This document shows positions 23,220-34,679 of a stretch of DNA of 64,000 nt, one piece after another. The translations under genes and the position numbers were made by a program. Source of the stretch: Cardiocondyla obscurior (lineage: Eukaryota; Arthropoda; Insecta; Hymenoptera; Formicidae); assembly GCF_019399895.1 (NCBI RefSeq), contig NC_091869.1, positions 3,100,001 through 3,164,000 on the forward strand, in the 5' to 3' direction. The notes below the pieces were generated by a model, which ran no database searches, had not been told where the DNA came from, and saw nothing but the letters and a program-made list of their open reading frames with translations. The number at the start of each line of letters is the position of its first letter. Position 1 is the stretch's first letter.

Positions 23220-26127
23220 TCACCCACACACTCGTCCACTCGCCGCCACCGCCCTTTACTCCCTCGATAGGGGCTGCTGTAGCAAGGGGTTTGCCTCTCT
23301 GCACGGCCGACGCTTCAACGTATCCGCGGGGTGCGAAACACTCGGAATTAGCCTTATCTGTCACCTTCGCGGATTCTCCAAGTTTCACCCGGCTCGTAAA
23401 GAAACCGACTTGCATCGTTGGGTAAAACGTAGAATTGTGAACCGTCGCGAAATCGGCGTACTTAAAAAAAAAAAAAGAAACAAAAAATCTTTTTTCAATC
23501 TTTATTTGGTAATCCACGTTTTTTTCTGTAATCGTTCCTTTCGAATATTTATTTAAAACGTTTAAATATTCCCCGGCAATTTATATATGGAGGATATATA
23601 AGTTTAGCTATCCTCCGAAAACTCTCATAAATTTGAAGAAACGTACGGACGCTTTAGAACGCAATTCATTTTGTGCGTTTCTCTCATACGAGTGGTCGGT
23701 AAGCTATAGCATCAGTATCTACATCGGAGGGATGCTTAGTAACTTAGATACAAGAGGGAAGTTTGTCAAGGTGGAGAGAAAAGTCTGCGGCTGCAGATAA
23801 GGACGGGGAAAATAGCCGAAGCGAAAGATAGAAATAGTAGAGGCGCTCTCTCGCGAAGGAAAGAGGAAGAAAAAGAAAGGGAAGAAGACGAAGAGTAGCT
23901 TATATTACCGTCGACTGCAATTCGACCCCTATATTTAATTTCGCTACTTCGGGAAGTCAGCGGACGGAATAGGTAGTGGAAACGAGAGAAGGCGAAGAGA
24001 AGGAATTGTCGTTTAATCTAACCGCGCGCGATCCTATCTCCTCGAAATTTATCATTCGATAAATTGCATCCCCCGCGTAATACATCGCGAACTTCCTAAC
24101 CCTTATTCTGTCAATACTCCGGGAATTCCGTTTATTATTAGCCACGCAATATCTTCTATAAATAAAACAGTAATAAGATTAATATAAAACGTACAATAAT
24201 AACTTTAATGAACAATTCTAATTTTCTAAATTATAAAATCAGAGGAAAGGAGCCGCACGTATATTTTATTATATCGCGTTAAGCTGCGCTCCGTTTTTGC
24301 GTCTCGTTGGCCGGAATAAATTCAAAGCGAAGTATTAGCGCAATGGAATGTTTTGCGCCTTGATTCTCTTGGCTTCGACGCTCGCGGGATACATAATCGC
24401 GCGACATCTTGAAGATCGCGCCCTGTTTTGTGGACGGGCAACAGGGTAATTGCTGGTTTATGAATCGTATTCTCCGGCTCCCTTTCGCGCGCCGCGTTAC
24501 TGGCAGCTACAGTTATTTCCGTGTAATTCTCACACCCTGCTTTGCTCTTAACTTAATGTTGTTTCCCTCACTCCATTAAAAGCCACGCCACTCGGCTCGT
24601 TTCACTTCCCACACTGCGGTTGTGGCCTTGCGGTCGCACTTGACTATACCCTCTTCACTCTTTCGGGCGCACAGACAGTCGCGTTCCATTACCCTCTCGC
24701 CCGACCAATTCTTACCTGTTCTTGCGCCGTCATTAAACGAATCCAGAATTGATTTTATATTTCTGACGCCTCATCTATTTGAACGATACCATAGATCTTT
24801 GATTAAAAAAAAAAATTTAATTAAAAAATATTTATTGAATAAAATCATGTAATTTATAATTTTTTTTTTATTTTACGTTACGACTTATTACGTTCGCGAA
24901 AGGTGTTTTAATGATTCGTTAATTTGTCCGTTCAAATTCAAGCGCGATCTATTATTAATTGTATCGTGAAACGCGCGTTTCAATCACTCCGCACGTTTCA
25001 CGAATTTCCTAACCTGTCGACGCGAAATGGGGAGGCAATCTGAATTCGCCCAGATCTAGTTTAGAAGTGATGACAGTTATGGATTTCGCCATCGTACCGC
25101 CGTGCCAGCCGATGATGTCGTTTGTCATCCCCTCCTCGCTGTGCATTTGACTCCCCTACGAACGTCGGTGATAGCAACCCTCAAAAGCAAATCGCTGATG
25201 CAAACGCGGATAAAGACAGGAATGGCTAAAATTTTTGACTCTCCTTGCCAATATGCTCCGTAATATTAACTACAATTTATTATCGACGTGCTTTTATTCG
25301 AGTTTGATTTCGTGTTGAAACTTCGATTAATATTTATGTCCTAAATTTTCAAACGATTAAGTATTCGTCCGCGACTCGAGCTTTTGAATTAATGTTCTGT
25401 AATGCTTTTTAAGAAATCCTATCACAAAAACGTCGCATATGTTTTTATTCTTTTGACAAAAAAAAAAAGAAAAAAGAAGCTTCATAAATTACGCTGCCAT
25501 GAGGAAAATAACGCTAGCATAAAAATGCTATTAATTTTTTTTCAAAAGAATTCGTTGGCCCGTGAAAAAGTCTATCGAAAAGAAAAAAAAAAAACTAGGA
25601 AAGAAAATTATGCCACACGACGTTCGCGTACCTTTGAATTGTTAGGTCGCACCCTAGGCACCCTATTGTTGCATAAGGTCTTCCATAGATGTAATGACTG
25701 TTAGCCGGAAGGTTGAAATGCCGTCTAATTGATCATATGTAAACATATGCAATAAATTTGCGTACCATAAATATAAATATACTAATTTTTTAAAATTTTA
25801 TTTTAAAGTCGTAAATATATCCGAAAAATAAATCAACGCATTTTTTAATGAGGAAATATAAATTAAAGTTATTATAATAAACTGCGCTTTAATCTAGGTA
25901 GATACATACGCGAATAGTTTCCGAACGAATATTTGAAAGAATTTAAAAGATGCCGCACACGCAGGAATGTTGCATTTCAAGTTTCACGCATCGCAATGCA
26001 GTGCGAAATGCAGCCGTACTACGAAAACATAGACGAGAATTTACGGCAGAAGGCGCACGGTAGTTTTCATGGTTTAACCGTAAATTTTAAAGTTGCAATT
26101 TCCTGAATAATCGTTCCTGGATAACCG

Positions 26128-26137
26128 TTGACGTCAA
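26128..26137. promoter_or_regulatory. Perfect CRE palindrome TTGACGTCAA
   Basis: An exact TGACGTCA with a symmetric flanking T/A, which is the optimal CREB/ATF-type site. It is isolated in AT-rich DNA, so function is uncertain. Confidence 0.4.
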
Positions 26138-26320
26138 GTACGAAGTGTTTTATATTAGAAAATGTATCCAGGTGACTCACAATGCAATTTATCCATTATT
26201 AAGTTTCTGATTTATTATCCTCTTATATTTCGGGACCTAACATATCAATTCGAAGCATTTTTTTTAAGTCGATACGCCAACATAAAAGGAAGAAAAAATA
26301 TATTAAGCATATAGTATAAC

Positions 26321-26370
26321 AAAAAAAATAAAATAAAATAAAATAAATAAATAAAAATAATAAAAAAAGA
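26321..26370 (+). repeat. (AAAAT)n / (AAAT)n low-complexity array
   Basis: Degenerate A4-5T repeats. Confidence 0.85.
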
Positions 26371-26509
26371 TTTTAAAAATGCTATTGTTTGAAAATTGTC
26401 CTGGGTCACCGTAGCCCAGTGTTCCACTCGAGAGTTAAATCCTCTGATTAAGTACGGGAACGCCAATAAAACAAGTAGACAGGAGCATTGACGACACGTT
26501 AGAGTAGAA

Positions 26510-27043
26510 AGCTCCCCAAAGCCGCTCTTCACAGGCCCCACCTCACTCTCCCGCTATCCCTCGGTCCTAGCCCGTCCCCCTTTTGCCCCCGTCGCAAAAT
26601 CCTGTCGTACCGCGGGCCAGGGTAGACCGGGTCCCTAGGAACGTACGGTCCACCATAGTAAATCAGGCAGTCGCAGGCGGTCCTTCTGATCTATCCGTGG
26701 CGGAGGCGCTGCAGAGACGCGTCAAAGCTTAGCCCGGCCCCACGCTCTCTCTCTCCATCTTGAAAGTAGTGAAATAACTCCTCTAAGTAACTCTATCTAG
26801 CCCGTGGAATCGCTTATGGCTCATAAACGCCTCGTAACTTAGCGCGGTGGCACGCGCCCCTCGAGAAATACTGCCGTACAGTTTCCGTCCGCGGTACCCG
26901 AGTAGAGACGAGAGGCTTCGTCCCGAAGTGGCGCGAAAGTGAATTTACTCTGATTGATGACATCGCGGCTGCAGACAGTCCTCCTCTTTCGGCTAATTAT
27001 ACGCCGCTATGGAGGGCCTCCTTGTTAGCTGGCGGAATCGCAG
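26510..27043 (+). other. GC-rich exon-like block ending at CAG|GTAATC
   Basis: A GC-rich block between AT-rich flanks. It ends at a reasonable donor (GTAATC at 27044-27049, preceded by CGCAG). An ATG at 27009 opens a frame reading MEGLLVSWRNR up to the donor. A CTCTCTCTCTCCATCTT motif lies at about 26743-26760. The short coding stretch could be chance. No initiator was identified, and the block may instead be a 5' leader or regulatory element. Confidence 0.2.
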
Positions 27044-27726
27044 GTAATCTAATAATTTTGTGTTACTTTTATGTCCCCGGTGGCTGGCCACCCCTTTAGA
27101 ATGTCTCAAATTAATGTTGTTAAAAATACGTCTATATGTATAACGTGCTTTTGTAATAATAATCTAAAATTGTTACGTCGGATTTCCTTTCGTAAATCGA
27201 GCTCTCAGCGTAACATAAACAGATTTGTGTAGGCAAACGCGCAGATAAATGCTCGACGATGTAAAAACGTTAATCAGTTTTGCCAATAATAAGTTGAAGT
27301 TATATTCCCCGGGGTAATAGTATCAGCAAACAGCCGTGAAAGTAAGCGGCAAATAGCGGGAAAAGCCATATACCGTTTGTAAAACTGGTTTCAAGTCGGC
27401 CGCCACTTGCGCGGCGGAAATCTTTCAAAAAGTAAATATTCGGCTTAACGGCGGGCCGCGTAACGCAAACGGAAAATATCGTTTTCCTAATCGCGGGAGG
27501 GTGGGAGGGCCGGGAGTCATAACTTCAGATCTCGATAACGGGCACCCCGCGCATAATTTACAAAGTCAATTTACAACGGATTAATTAAAAACATTGATAA
27601 TACCCGGGCTTTAATTAATCACGCTCGGCGGGCGCGCGAGCGAGCGCCGGCAACGAACGACGCCGAAATTAATTAAAATTAATGAAGCGTAAACGGAAGT
27701 AGCGATAACATGACGAATCGACGCGC

Positions 27727-27751
27727 GCGCGGCCGTCGGCGTCGGCCGCGC
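27727..27751. repeat. 9-bp perfect GC inverted repeat, 7-nt loop
   Basis: Arms GCGCGGCCG (27727-27735) and CGGCCGCGC (27743-27751). It lies in a stretch so rich in CpG that inverted repeats are expected more often. Confidence 0.5.
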
Positions 27752-28193
27752 ACCGGGGTGTTATCCAAAACTAAATCTCTCGCTATTGACAAAACGCGGC
27801 GTCTCTCGTCTGGCGCGGCGCGCGTTAAACAAACCGTCCAATTTTCGCGGCGCGCTGCCCGGCCGGCCGCAATTTAAACTAAAACGAAAACGCATCATTT
27901 TCCCTCGGCCCCCCCGCGGGCCGTTGCGCGGGGGTTGCGTGCGACGAAAATAGCGAGGCGGGCGCGCATCTACGTTCACGCACACGCCGGGAAATCCGCG
28001 GGGTTGTACGCAGAGACGATACGCGTTCTGAGTTTACATCGTTGATGTATGTTCTCGGCGGCGATCGATCTCTCTCACACGAACTGCTAATTGTGCGGCG
28101 TCATAACTCTCCGCGTGTGTCTCATCCCCTGTCTGCTTCCCTTCCGCCCCCGCCGCGGCCGCCGCCCCTCCGGCTCGCTCATCTCCACTCTGT

Positions 28194-28220
28194 ACAAGCG
28201 CGTGAGAAATACGCGCTTGT
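28194..28220. repeat. 10-bp perfect inverted repeat, 7-nt loop
   Basis: Arms ACAAGCGCGT (28194-28203) and ACGCGCTTGT (28211-28220) around GAGAAAT. It has terminator-like hairpin geometry but no T tract, and is probably a protein-binding dyad or chance. Confidence 0.55.
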
Positions 28221-29402
28221 GCGCCGCTCACCGGCAGTGACGAACGAGTATGCACTATTGCGCGCGGAGTTTATCGGACGGTGTTTCAACCTCGCGCTTT
28301 TCCATCGAATAATCTTTCCCGGTACGATTCTTAATTTTGTCCCTTAAACGACGTGCTGTTCTGCCGACCGTGCCTCCTTTCCGCTTACATTAGGACACCC
28401 GTTGATATTAATTAAAAAACTTTTTTTTTTTTTAATTTGAAATATAATAAAATAAAAATATAAAGGTGAGAATTTATTAGGTATTGCGAAAATGACCAAG
28501 CTGATTAGAGTGAGACAAATTTAGTTTCGACTATAATTTTTGCCCATAAACACAATTGACTCCGTTATTTTCTCCACCGTGATGGTCGAGTCGCCTATAT
28601 TTATTCGTTAGAAATACCATAAAGTCATAGTTGACCCAAAAGCAGCGATATTTTTCTCTCAGCGTACCTCGCTGCATGAAGAGTGTGAGAGCACGTGGGG
28701 TATATTATAGTGACGTTGTTTACGGTAGTCCACCAGTCTTTCGGGCCATTGCCGATTACCGGCCGGTCCATTTCACTTTATCATGTACGAGCCGGCACCA
28801 GAATCCGTTTGCACGATACGAACGGATGTCCCGCGAATTGCGGTCGTTTAATCGCTCGCTTGTACATCGTTTCCAAATTTGCCTGCTAATAAAATACTTA
28901 TATAAAAGAAATTGAGGCTCGGTTTTACTTTTAACGCCATTGGTCTCGATATTAATATTGCGAAATTACATATATTTTAAATAAAAAAAAATTAGTATTA
29001 CGCGTATTGCTATCAACGTGATTTACCACGTTATTATATTCCGTGTGGTTTTTAAAACAATTTTGTTAAAAGCGGAAAAAGATTATATTAATTTCGAGGC
29101 TTGGTTGAACGAGAGTTTTTTAACGGCGACGATTTAGAAAGCCCGAAAGTAAAGATTGAGCTCGGGAATCGCGAAACAACATGCTTCGAGCTCGATGTTT
29201 TTATGTTTTGGGGGGAGAGATGTCTCGAGCTCGGCGAGCGAGGTAAAAAAACGTAAACAGACGAGCTCGGCGTTGAGCTGCGAGCTCGACAACTCCGTGC
29301 GAGAAAAGGACAACGCGCAATTGACGATTGGTTCCTATCGCTTGTCTCACTTTCTTTACACGGTCCTCTCGTTCTCTCTAAGGCCCGAAAACTCTAACGA
29401 TC

Positions 29403-29434
29403 AGTCTAGTTGCGGAGTCTCGGGCGCGAGGACG
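29403..29434 (+). promoter_or_regulatory. Core promoter (Inr + DPE), copy 2
   Basis: TCAGTC gives an inferred +1 A at 29403, a perfect arthropod initiator. GGACG at 29430-29434 is at +28 to +32, matching RGWYV, and continues as GGACGTG. Spacing and sequence of both elements are preserved relative to copy 1, although the bases between them have changed. That supports selection on both motifs. Confidence 0.65.
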
Positions 29435-29852
29435 TGTTTTTAATCGCTCCGCAACTACGCGTATTTCGACCGCGGATAGGAAGTTTTCGGATACAGACGA
29501 GTGTCGACGTCGTCGACTGGAGAACGAACGATCATTTTCGGTACGTCCGTGTTGTCTCGCTTATCGTTTCGTGCCTCGTTTCGTACTTAGAAAAAGTACT
29601 TTGGAATTACAAAGTTACGTAGTGAGCGCAGCGCACCGAGCGTCCAACGTGAACTGTGCTGCGCGTTCGGCGTTACCAACCGCTTCACTCGCCATCTCCT
29701 TCAGTGAAATTCAACGGATTCGGGCGACCGCCATTGTCGGAGCGTCGGATTTGCACCTCGCCCGTCTTCTTCGTCGCGGCCGCGGTTCTCATCGCGCTTC
29801 GACCTTGTGATATTGAGGAACTGTAAGATAAAGTCAGGAGAACATTTTATCT

Positions 29853-30590
29853 GGAACGTGATGTGCGACGTTTCGCGGCCTGTGTCCTTCGTCATCTCCT
29901 TCGGCGGGTTCCGGCGGTCGGTCGTAGTCAGTGCGCGGGATTTCGTCAACGGCGATTGCACCTCGCCCGTCTTCTTCGTCGCGGTCGCGGTTCTCATCCC
30001 GCTTCGAGCAAAGTGATTATCATTCGGAACGTGATGTTCGACGTTTCGCGGCCCGTGTCCTTCGCCATCTCCTTCGGCGGGTTCTGGCGGTCGCCGTAGT
30101 TAGTGCGCGGGATTTCGTCAATGGCGGTTGCACCTCGCCCGTCTTCTTCGTCGCGGCCGCGGTTCTCATCCCGCTGTTAGCAAGTGACTTTTCATCCGGA
30201 ACGTAATATTCGACATTTCGCAACCCGTGTCATTCGCCATTTCCTTCGGCGGGTTCCGGCGGTCGGTCGAAGTCAGTGCGTGGGATTTCGTTAACGGCGC
30301 TTGCACCTCGCCCGTCTTCTTCGTCGCGGTCGCGGTTCTCATCCCGCTGTTAGCAAGTGACTTTTCATTCGGAACGTGATGTTCGACGTTTCGCGGCCCG
30401 TGTCATTCGTTATCTCCTTCGGCGGGTTCCGGCGGTCGCCGTAGTCGGTGCGTGGAATTTCGTCAACGGCGGCTGCACCTCGCCCGTCTTCTTCGTCGCG
30501 GCCGCGGTTCTCATCCCGCTGTTGGCAAGTGACTTTTCATTCGGAACGTGATGTTCGACATTTCGCGGCCCGTCTCGTTCGCTGCTTGGT
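29853..30590 (+). repeat. ~173-bp tandem repeat inside the copy 2 exon
   Basis: GGAACGTg/a recurs at 29853, 30026, 30198, 30371 and 30543, giving periods of 173, 172, 173 and 172: four full units and a partial fifth. A more diverged unit precedes them at about 29690-29852. Each unit carries TTCGCGGCCCGTGT, CATCTCCTTCGGCGGGTTC and CACCTCGCCCGTCTTCTTCG. Copy 1 of the module has the matching ends (for example TTCGACATATCGCGGCC at about 13213) around a single degenerate unit, so the array is specific to copy 2. Short shared peptides appear, but frame is lost from unit to unit. Confidence 0.85.
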
Positions 30591-31193
30591 GCAAATTCTC
30601 GACGCCGTTCGTTCCGCCGAAAAGGAATCGACGGTGACTCTTGGACCTCGCGTTACGTCATAACCTGTTTCCCGTTTCGAAGTCGAGGACGATTAGATGA
30701 GATCCGCCGGAAGTAAGCGACGCGATAAATATGTGTGTAAATTTATTTAACAAAATGATCGTTCGTCGCGCTTCTTAATTTTAATTATAAAAAATCGCCG
30801 CGATAATCCCCCGTTATTATTTCGGTCGTTCGTGATTATAAAAAAAAAGCGATAAAATAGTGTCGAGTGATTTGAAGTGCCATAAGACGTCGAGGTAATC
30901 CAAAATATTACATAATACTGCCACGGACGGAAGGACGGAAGGATTGGAAAGATGAAAAATAACGATCGAACGACACAAATGTAAGTAAATTGACAATACG
31001 CCATCGGCAACAGATCACTCAATTGTAATTGAAATTAATACAATGAATCAATGTCCGAATTAAAAAACGCGCGTTCTGTAATTTCTAATACATTAAATTA
31101 GCGACCGCGGTGTATCAAGTAAAATTTTTTCTTATTACGCAAAGCGTCATTAAATTATTGCGCGAATCTTTAATTACATTCGCATGTCGCCGC

Positions 31194-31214
31194 TTTTTTT
31201 TTTTTTTTTTTTTT
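31194..31214 (+). repeat. Poly(T) run, 21 bases
   Basis: Uninterrupted T run just downstream of the copy 2 module. Confidence 0.9.
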
Positions 31215-34200
31215 ACATCGGTATAAGAGCGAGGACGGCGCCGTGAAGGAGCGGCTCGGAGAGAATTGCTGTAGTAACGCTAATGTCACCCCGGCGTTGA
31301 GATAAGAAGCTCAGGCGACCTCCTCCCTCCCCCCGCTCCCTTCTGCTTTTCTTCCACCCCACGGCGAGGCGCATGGTGTGAGTTATGAGGCCGATTTTTA
31401 TTATTCGCGTTACCTCCGCCACCCCCCATTCCCTACCGTTTCGCAGCCACCCAGCTCGCTTTTTCCTATCTGTGAGTACTCATAGGCGCCGGCTGCGCAA
31501 CCGGCGGAAACTTTCTCGGCGACAAGGAAGGGGTGGGTCCCCGGCATCACAGCGAAGTTGCGTTGTAAGAAAAACGCGCGAAAAATCGAAAGAAAAGCAA
31601 TTTCTTTTTGCAGCTGGCAAGCGATATCGCGATAAATCCGTTCGCTCGCTTGGCAAAAGTGTTTGTTGTCTCAGGTAGTTTATTTCGGAAAAAGATGTCC
31701 ATCGACCAAAAGTAATCGCAGTTTTTTTTTCTTTTTTCCTTTGAGTCGTTAATATTCTCGCGGTATGCACGGTGTAATTAAGCAGTGTCGTAATTTTTTT
31801 TTTAACTTATTAGAAATAAAATGTTCAACGGCCGCGTATATTTATTTACAATTAATTTTTGCAATCCGCTTGTGCGTATAAAATGTTCGGCACAAATGCA
31901 TTTGAACAATAAATCGTCAGATTACGTATATGCGATTATACACATCGATAATGAAAGCATTCAGCAGCGTCGCCCATAGATTTCGGTTTTTCCTTCTAGA
32001 TTCATTTCTCGTTCACCGTCGATGGCAAGAAATTGATCGTAAATCGGAAAATATTCTCTGATTGCTTTCTAAAAGTTCAACCAGCTGTCCGGGTAATTTT
32101 TTTAAAACTAATTTTTTTAAGACAATAATTTTTTTTTCCATTCTTAAATAACATCGCATTTTTAAGCAACAAATCGGCCAAGTGACGCAACTTTAAGCGA
32201 CATATCAAATTCCCTTTATTGCCAGTAAAAAAGACCCGCGCGGAGCATCGATAGTCTTTTACCGGACGGAGTGAGTCTGTTCCTTTTCGTAGCCCGACGA
32301 ACCACATTCTTCCTGGTGACTTCAGGCATTGTTCCTTCTGGATCTCCCTCTAGTCCCTCTCGTTCTACCTCGGTTCCCCTTCGAGCCCCACGTCATCCTA
32401 TTGCTCGGGCGGACTTGTGCGTCCACCTAACCGGCGACCGCTTATAACAAGCTGGAACGTTGGCGCTTTTTGCCACGACGCCTCCTTTTTTTCTTCTTCG
32501 CCTTTTTGTGTCCGGTACCTCTGGTACAGACAAAAAGCGTCACCCGCCGATTTATAGCCCCACCGATGACCGACTGTTGTCCACGTCCACTTATGACTAC
32601 GTACTTGCCCGGCCTTGGTGGGACCATTGGCCGCGCAACGAAATTCTTGCCTCTCGAAATTCTGATTCGTACCGCGTTCGTGTAATTTTATTAATTTTGT
32701 TCACGAAATTCCGAAGCTGCGTGCGGCAATCAATAATATAATTAACGATTAAATAATTCGGCCAAGAAAACATTACATATTTGGACATTGCGTGTTTTCA
32801 AAAATAAAATTTTTTTTTAATTATTTTTTTAAGTTTTACACGTGTCTGTGAACGCGAAAAGAAAATCAAAAGTAAATTGGTTTTACGGTTTAAACTGCGG
32901 TCTGCTTCCGTTTCAAATCTGGCATTGAGAGAAAGACCACTAACCGAAGGACATCCTTTTTGGAATTTTTTGTTCGTCCTCCAATTCTAAGACACTTTGT
33001 CCTAGACCTTTCAATAACGGCAAAAAAAAGAATGTTTTTTTTTTTTTTGTGTCACGCAAACCTACGTATATTTTACACCCACGTAATAAATATAAAATCG
33101 CCGTTCTTTTTTTTTTTTTTAGCTCAGCGTGGTTTTGAAATCAGTTTTGAAACGTTTACTTTGTCGTGCTTAAAATTGGGTTAAAATATTTTCGTTAAAA
33201 TTATCATTAAAAGAAAAAAGAAAAAAGAAATGAATAAAAGAATTTAAATACTTCCAGATATTTTCTGCGACAAACGTGCAACTTAGAACTTAGTCTTCCC
33301 GAAAATTATGAAACGACTTCTTTTTCCGTATGCCAAATTAAATTGCACAACACGACAGTTTAGTTTTCTCACGCGTGCGAAGGCACGTTTCGATGCAAGT
33401 TTCTGTAACAGTCGCTCGGGCATGCATACGTTACTTACAATTAGTCGCAAAAGTTCGTGATCCGCCTAATAATGGATTTGCTCACGAAGAACAAATTAGC
33501 GGAACGATATATCTTCCTGGCCCCTTGCAAACGCGTGTGTTCTTACACGTAAACGATTGCCCGATATTTAATTTGCGTGCATACACGCTATGAGAGATGC
33601 ACTTGCTTGTGATTTTCGCGTAAGCGAGAGAGAGGAAAAAGAAACCATCGGGCGTTTTAATTACACGCGGGATCGTCATTACGCGCATTCAACGAAATTC
33701 TTATCTTAATAAATGGGATGATACATTAATCTTGCAGATTTTTGCATTAAATTACAATTTTCTCTCTTTATTTAAATTATATATTTATATTAAAATTAAC
33801 TTTCAACATCGATTAAATCGTCACAATATTTTAAATAGAATTTTTTTATCAAGTTTCTTTTTTTTTTTTTTTTTTAATTCAGAATTCAGACACAAAAATA
33901 TTCGTTTCTGGCCGAAGAAACCGAAATAAAAGCTTCTTTCCGCTGCTCATATTAACTCTTTCGGATCAATAAGTGCGTTAACGTGTCGTCGATCGCGAAT
34001 GATCGGTCTAATGACGGCGACGAGAAAATTACAGCGTGCCCGCGCGGGCGGAAGCGAGACGCGGCGGAAAGGAGCAGCCCGAGCAACGTACACGCGCCCG
34101 CGGATTAAAGAGTTATTTGATTCTCGGAGGCGGCCATAATTCTCCCGGGCTATTCCCGTCCCGTGCGCGCCCGCTCGCTCGCCCACCGGAATATTTTAAC

Positions 34201-34250
34201 ATCAGGGGTGGGTGGCAGGCCCGGCTGATTCTGTGCCTGGGACGAGTTTA
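31215..34250. other. AT-rich intergenic/intron-like DNA with small CpG patches
   Basis: Contains a GC-richer patch at 31215-31680 and long T runs at 33039-33049, 33108-33120 and 33858-33875. No gene was recognised. The 13-base stretch at 32076-32088 that resembles the 3' part of a microRNA is discussed among the rejected items. Confidence 0.35.
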
Positions 34251-34511
34251 GGTTGGGACGCGGGACACATGTACCGTGCGCGCACACATACACGCACACG
34301 CGGAATAGAACGTAGGAGGGTTGGCGGGTGAGAGAGCGCGCGGGTCCGCAACTCCACGCAGCTGACAGCTGTTTCCTCGGTGGGCCGACCGGGCCGGTGG
34401 GGAGGATTCAGCCTAGTCGCGCCCCTTCTATAATGGCTCCCTTTTCTTCCTTCCCCTACCCGCAGCAGCATGGCTGGCGCAACCCGTCTCTTTCTTGCCC
34501 TCTGGATCCGG

Positions 34512-34578
34512 TTACGTCACACCCGCTCCGCCGTCGCTCCTTCTCTACGTTGGTCCGGTGACGTCAATCCCGTGACGT
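34512..34578. promoter_or_regulatory. Cluster of three CRE-type sites
   Basis: TTACGTCA at 34512-34519, the perfect palindrome TGACGTCA at 34559-34566, and TGACGT at 34573-34578 lie within 67 bases of CpG-rich DNA (block about 34250-34680). CREB/ATF-type bZIP proteins recognise these. Clustering in a CpG-rich block suggests a promoter or enhancer, although no initiator was matched. Confidence 0.4.
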
Positions 34579-34679
34579 AGAAACCGCGGCGTCATCGTCG
34601 ATAGAGCGGTCGTCGATGGTACGCGAACCGCTAGAGGCGCGCCGATCGTGACACGAAACCATTACTCCACCGCGAGATT

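Larger units (their letters stand above)
20618..29097. other. Long intergenic/intron-like stretch, no supported gene
   Basis: Alternating AT-rich and CpG-rich DNA. It holds CT tracts at 22085-22135 and 23186-23219, an (AAAAT)n array at 26321-26370, and a perfect CRE at 26129-26136. There is a GC-rich block at 26510-27043 and an extremely CpG-rich stretch at 27400-28260 with two hairpins. None of the open frames has recognisable protein character. Confidence 0.35.
29403..30980 (+). ncRNA. Candidate untranslated first exon, copy 2 (1578 nt)
   Basis: Runs from the inferred +1 to the donor GTAAGT (30981-30986), homologous to the donor at 13685 of copy 1. Many ATGs and short frames occur, but none is conserved in frame with copy 1, and the internal repeat length (172/173) breaks frame. 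A long 5' leader or a noncoding transcript is likelier than a coding exon. The acceptor exon it joins is not identified in the window. Confidence 0.45.
29098..31100 (+). repeat. Segmental duplicate copy 2: promoter plus enlarged first-exon module
   Basis: Same orientation and order of landmarks as 12478-13810, about 16.6 kb downstream. It is longer because a ~173-bp unit inside the exon is tandemly amplified. Upstream homology begins at GGCTTGGT (29098), and downstream homology extends about 115 bases past the donor. Sequence between the two copies and beyond them is not shared. This points to duplication of one discrete module rather than a larger block. Confidence 0.8.

Noticed and set aside
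28194..28220. Intrinsic terminator
   Set aside because: Hairpin without a T tract, in DNA that shows no prokaryotic genes.
29853..30590. Recurring peptide (for example TSPVFFVA) from the 173-bp units read as a protein repeat
   Set aside because: Units of 172/173 bases shift frame each time, and stops interrupt. Part of the peptide matches copy 1, but the surrounding frame does not.
12478..31100. Duplicated modules as 5' ends of a non-LTR retrotransposon with monomer repeats
   Set aside because: Such elements do carry Inr+DPE promoters. Here, however, homology extends about 300 bases upstream of the start site and past a splice donor, and no reverse-transcriptase sequence follows. Not excluded without a genome-wide copy count.
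32076..32088. TTCAACCAGCTGT resembling the 3' part of miR-133
   Set aside because: The 5' seed half does not match, and no complementary arm for a precursor hairpin was seen nearby.
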